Part shown: positions 14,674 to 16,068 of the stretch, in pieces
Layout: each line of letters starts with the position of its first letter
How positions within the stretch are numbered: position 1 is the stretch's first letter
Assembly: GCA_900539115.1 (NCBI GenBank)
Contig: UQAQ01000053.1
Span: 1-16,068 of the forward strand
Direction of reading: 5' to 3'
Source: an uncultured Roseburia sp.
GTDB lineage: Bacteria > Bacillota > Clostridia > Lachnospirales > Lachnospiraceae
Length of the DNA stretch: 16,068 nt
Notes under the pieces: model-generated
Database searches by the model: none
What the model saw: only the letters and a program-made list of their open reading frames with translations
Told to the model about the DNA's origin: nothing
Made by a program: the position numbers and the translations under genes

Positions 14674-15990
14674 TCACTTTACTTTAATAGTAAGTGTTTT
14701 CTTAAAGGTCTTGCCACTTTGTTTTACGGTTACTACAATTTTTGCAGTTCCTTTTTTCTTCGCCCTTACTTTTCCTTTCTTAGAAACCGATACAATCTTC
14801 TTATATTTTTTAGCTATCTTATAAGAAACTTTTGCACCGGATACTTTATTAAGAACAATAATCTTTGTGGATTTCTTTTTCTTAATAACTTTCTTTGCAA
14901 GTTTTATAACCGGTTTCTTTTGAGCAGCTTTCGTCTGTTTCTCATTAACACCTGTATTATTTCCGGACTGAGCATTCGTGTCTGCCGGAGTTGGTGCAAT
15001 AGGTTGTACTGCTGGCTGCTGTGTCTGTGGCGTCGTATTTGGTTTCAAATCCGCTTCACCTTTTACTGTTACCGTCACTTCCTTCTTAACTGATGGTTTT
15101 ACCACAGAAGCAATAACAATCGTTGTGGTTCCCGGTGCAACTGCTGTAATAACACCATTATCTGTAACCGTAGCTATTGACGGATTCTTGGATTCATACA
15201 TCAACTGCTTATTCGATGCATTATCAGGTTTTACTACCGGGACAAGTGTAAAGGAATCTTTTACACGTGTTAATTCCACGGTAGAAGCACACTCGATAGA
15301 TTCAATTACATCTGCAAAGCCTTTCACAGTCAGGTTAAAAACAGTTGTTTTAGGGTCCGTATCACCCGATGTATACTTTGCTGTAATAACCGTGTTTCCT
15401 TCCGCATAAGTCGTTACATTTCCAGAAGCATCTATTGAGGCCACCTGCTTATCAGAAGATTCCCAAGTAATCTGACCATCTGCTTTTGTTGCATTGGAAG
15501 GAAGATATTCTTTAGCATATAACTGAAATGTCGAATAGGCTTTACAGGTTCCTGCATTTGCTCCGCCCATCATAACTACTGCATTATCTCCCTCTTTCAC
15601 TTTTTCACCAATTGTAGAAATTCCCGTCGCCATCACATCCTTAATATGCAATTCCAACGTTGCCTTCAAAGTCGGATCTGCTTTACTCGTAGCTGTAATG
15701 GTTACCGTCTTATCTCCCGTTGATTTCAATGTAGTAAGAAGACCATCCTGTGTGATTGTCGCAAATTTTTCATCTTCTGAACTCCATTCCACCGGCGGTA
15801 CCCCAACACTCGTTCCGGATGCACGTACTTTTAAAGGTATATTTTCATAATGTCCATTCACATTTCCTTTTGCATCCATCACTCCAAGAGATACCGCATC
15901 TGAGTTATCAATTTGAATTTCTTCTGGTTTTAGAAATTCATTATTGACATATAGCACATATGATGCTTTCTTCGTTTTATCTACTACACT
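14674..15990 (-). pseudogene. Big2-repeat surface protein, probably 5'-truncated
   Basis: The open frame runs from just after a TAA (15991-15993) and encodes about 438 residues; the first possible start, GTG at 15957, gives 427. Counting from that GTG, three Big2-type Ig-like domains follow (about 12-107, 108-213, 214-300), each with the VEWSSEDEKFATI or ITWESSDKQVASI signature and a GxxT/VTA-type end. A Gln/Pro/Asn linker (303-340) leads to a lysine-rich fourth domain (347-427) ending in KVK. Proteins like this are exported and bound to the cell wall, yet there is no signal peptide. The GTG has no good ribosome binding site, and similarity to a surface-domain start (VVDKTKKASYVLYV) runs on upstream of it. 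The 5' end therefore seems lost. It could instead be a functional internal start. Confidence 0.6.
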
Positions 15991-16068
15991 TTATAATGGT
16001 CTCATAAATTAAGACACTGACAAAGACATTTCTTAATGAATCTGATATACTATAATCAAACCAACCGA
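15991..16068. other. Flank of the truncated Big2 gene, origin unknown
   Basis: This stretch replaces the expected signal-peptide region. It holds a 7-bp inverted repeat (ATTAAGA at 16008-16014 with TCTTAAT at 16031-16037) and related direct repeats, AAGACACT and AAGACATT. On the plus strand TATACTATAAT (about 16046-16056) resembles a -10 region pointing out of the window, though no good -35 is visible. The pattern is compatible with the end of an inserted element, but no transposase or full terminal repeat is in view. Confidence 0.3.

Noticed and set aside
14503..15093. Plus-strand open frame of 196 codons rich in Phe, Leu and Cys
   Set aside because: It looks membrane-like only because it is antisense to lysine-rich coding DNA (AAA/AAG read as Phe/Leu). 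It crosses two genes and an RNA hairpin.
14978..15409. Plus-strand open frame of 143 codons
   Set aside because: Antisense of the Big2 domains; hydrophobic Val/Thr composition is a mirror of the real frame.

Overview
The window is AT-rich and every convincing gene lies on the minus strand. The gene styles fit a Gram-positive anaerobic Clostridia, most likely Lachnospiraceae: Rpn-type nucleases with IENQ motifs, DUF6273, Big2 and Fn3 surface proteins with Pro/Thr linkers and lysine-rich tails, and strong AGGAGG ribosome binding sites. The family assignment is inference from gene style, not from a marker gene.

Layout in transcription order, from high to low coordinates. (1) 15990-14674 encodes a Big2-repeat protein that lacks a signal peptide and a ribosome binding site, so it looks 5'-truncated. 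(2) 14594-13539 and 13521-12505 encode two exported proteins, the second ending in an NPCBM-like carbohydrate-binding domain. (3) 12443-12138 is a decayed gene: a signal peptide and a Ca-binding-like motif, an in-frame TAG, then an NPCBM-like C-terminal tail. (4) 12104-6843 is a compact lipid cassette: a lipoprotein, a 1060-aa fusion (acyl-activating enzyme, acyl carrier protein, two PlsC acyltransferases), a HAD phosphatase, and a third PlsC acyltransferase. The three enzyme genes overlap by ATGA. The lipoprotein stop codon sits inside the ribosome binding region of the fusion gene. (5) 6805-2768 is a 1345-aa exported multidomain surface protein starting only 37 nt after the acyltransferase. 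(6) 2664-136 is a tandem duplication of an Rpn-family nuclease gene, each copy with its own promoter, long leader and terminator.

The most interesting part is the lipid cassette. The fusion could activate a fatty acid, load it on its own carrier domain and pass it to its own acyltransferases. With the HAD enzyme and the third acyltransferase this looks like a small acyl-lipid assembly or remodelling line. It is embedded among exported proteins, so a link to the cell envelope is plausible but unproven.

The second notable part is the Rpn tandem pair. By eye the promoter-to-terminator core is identical, while the short flanking edges carry seven differences, all transitions. That suggests gene conversion or very strong constraint on the core. 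No tRNA, rRNA, CRISPR array or complete insertion sequence was seen.
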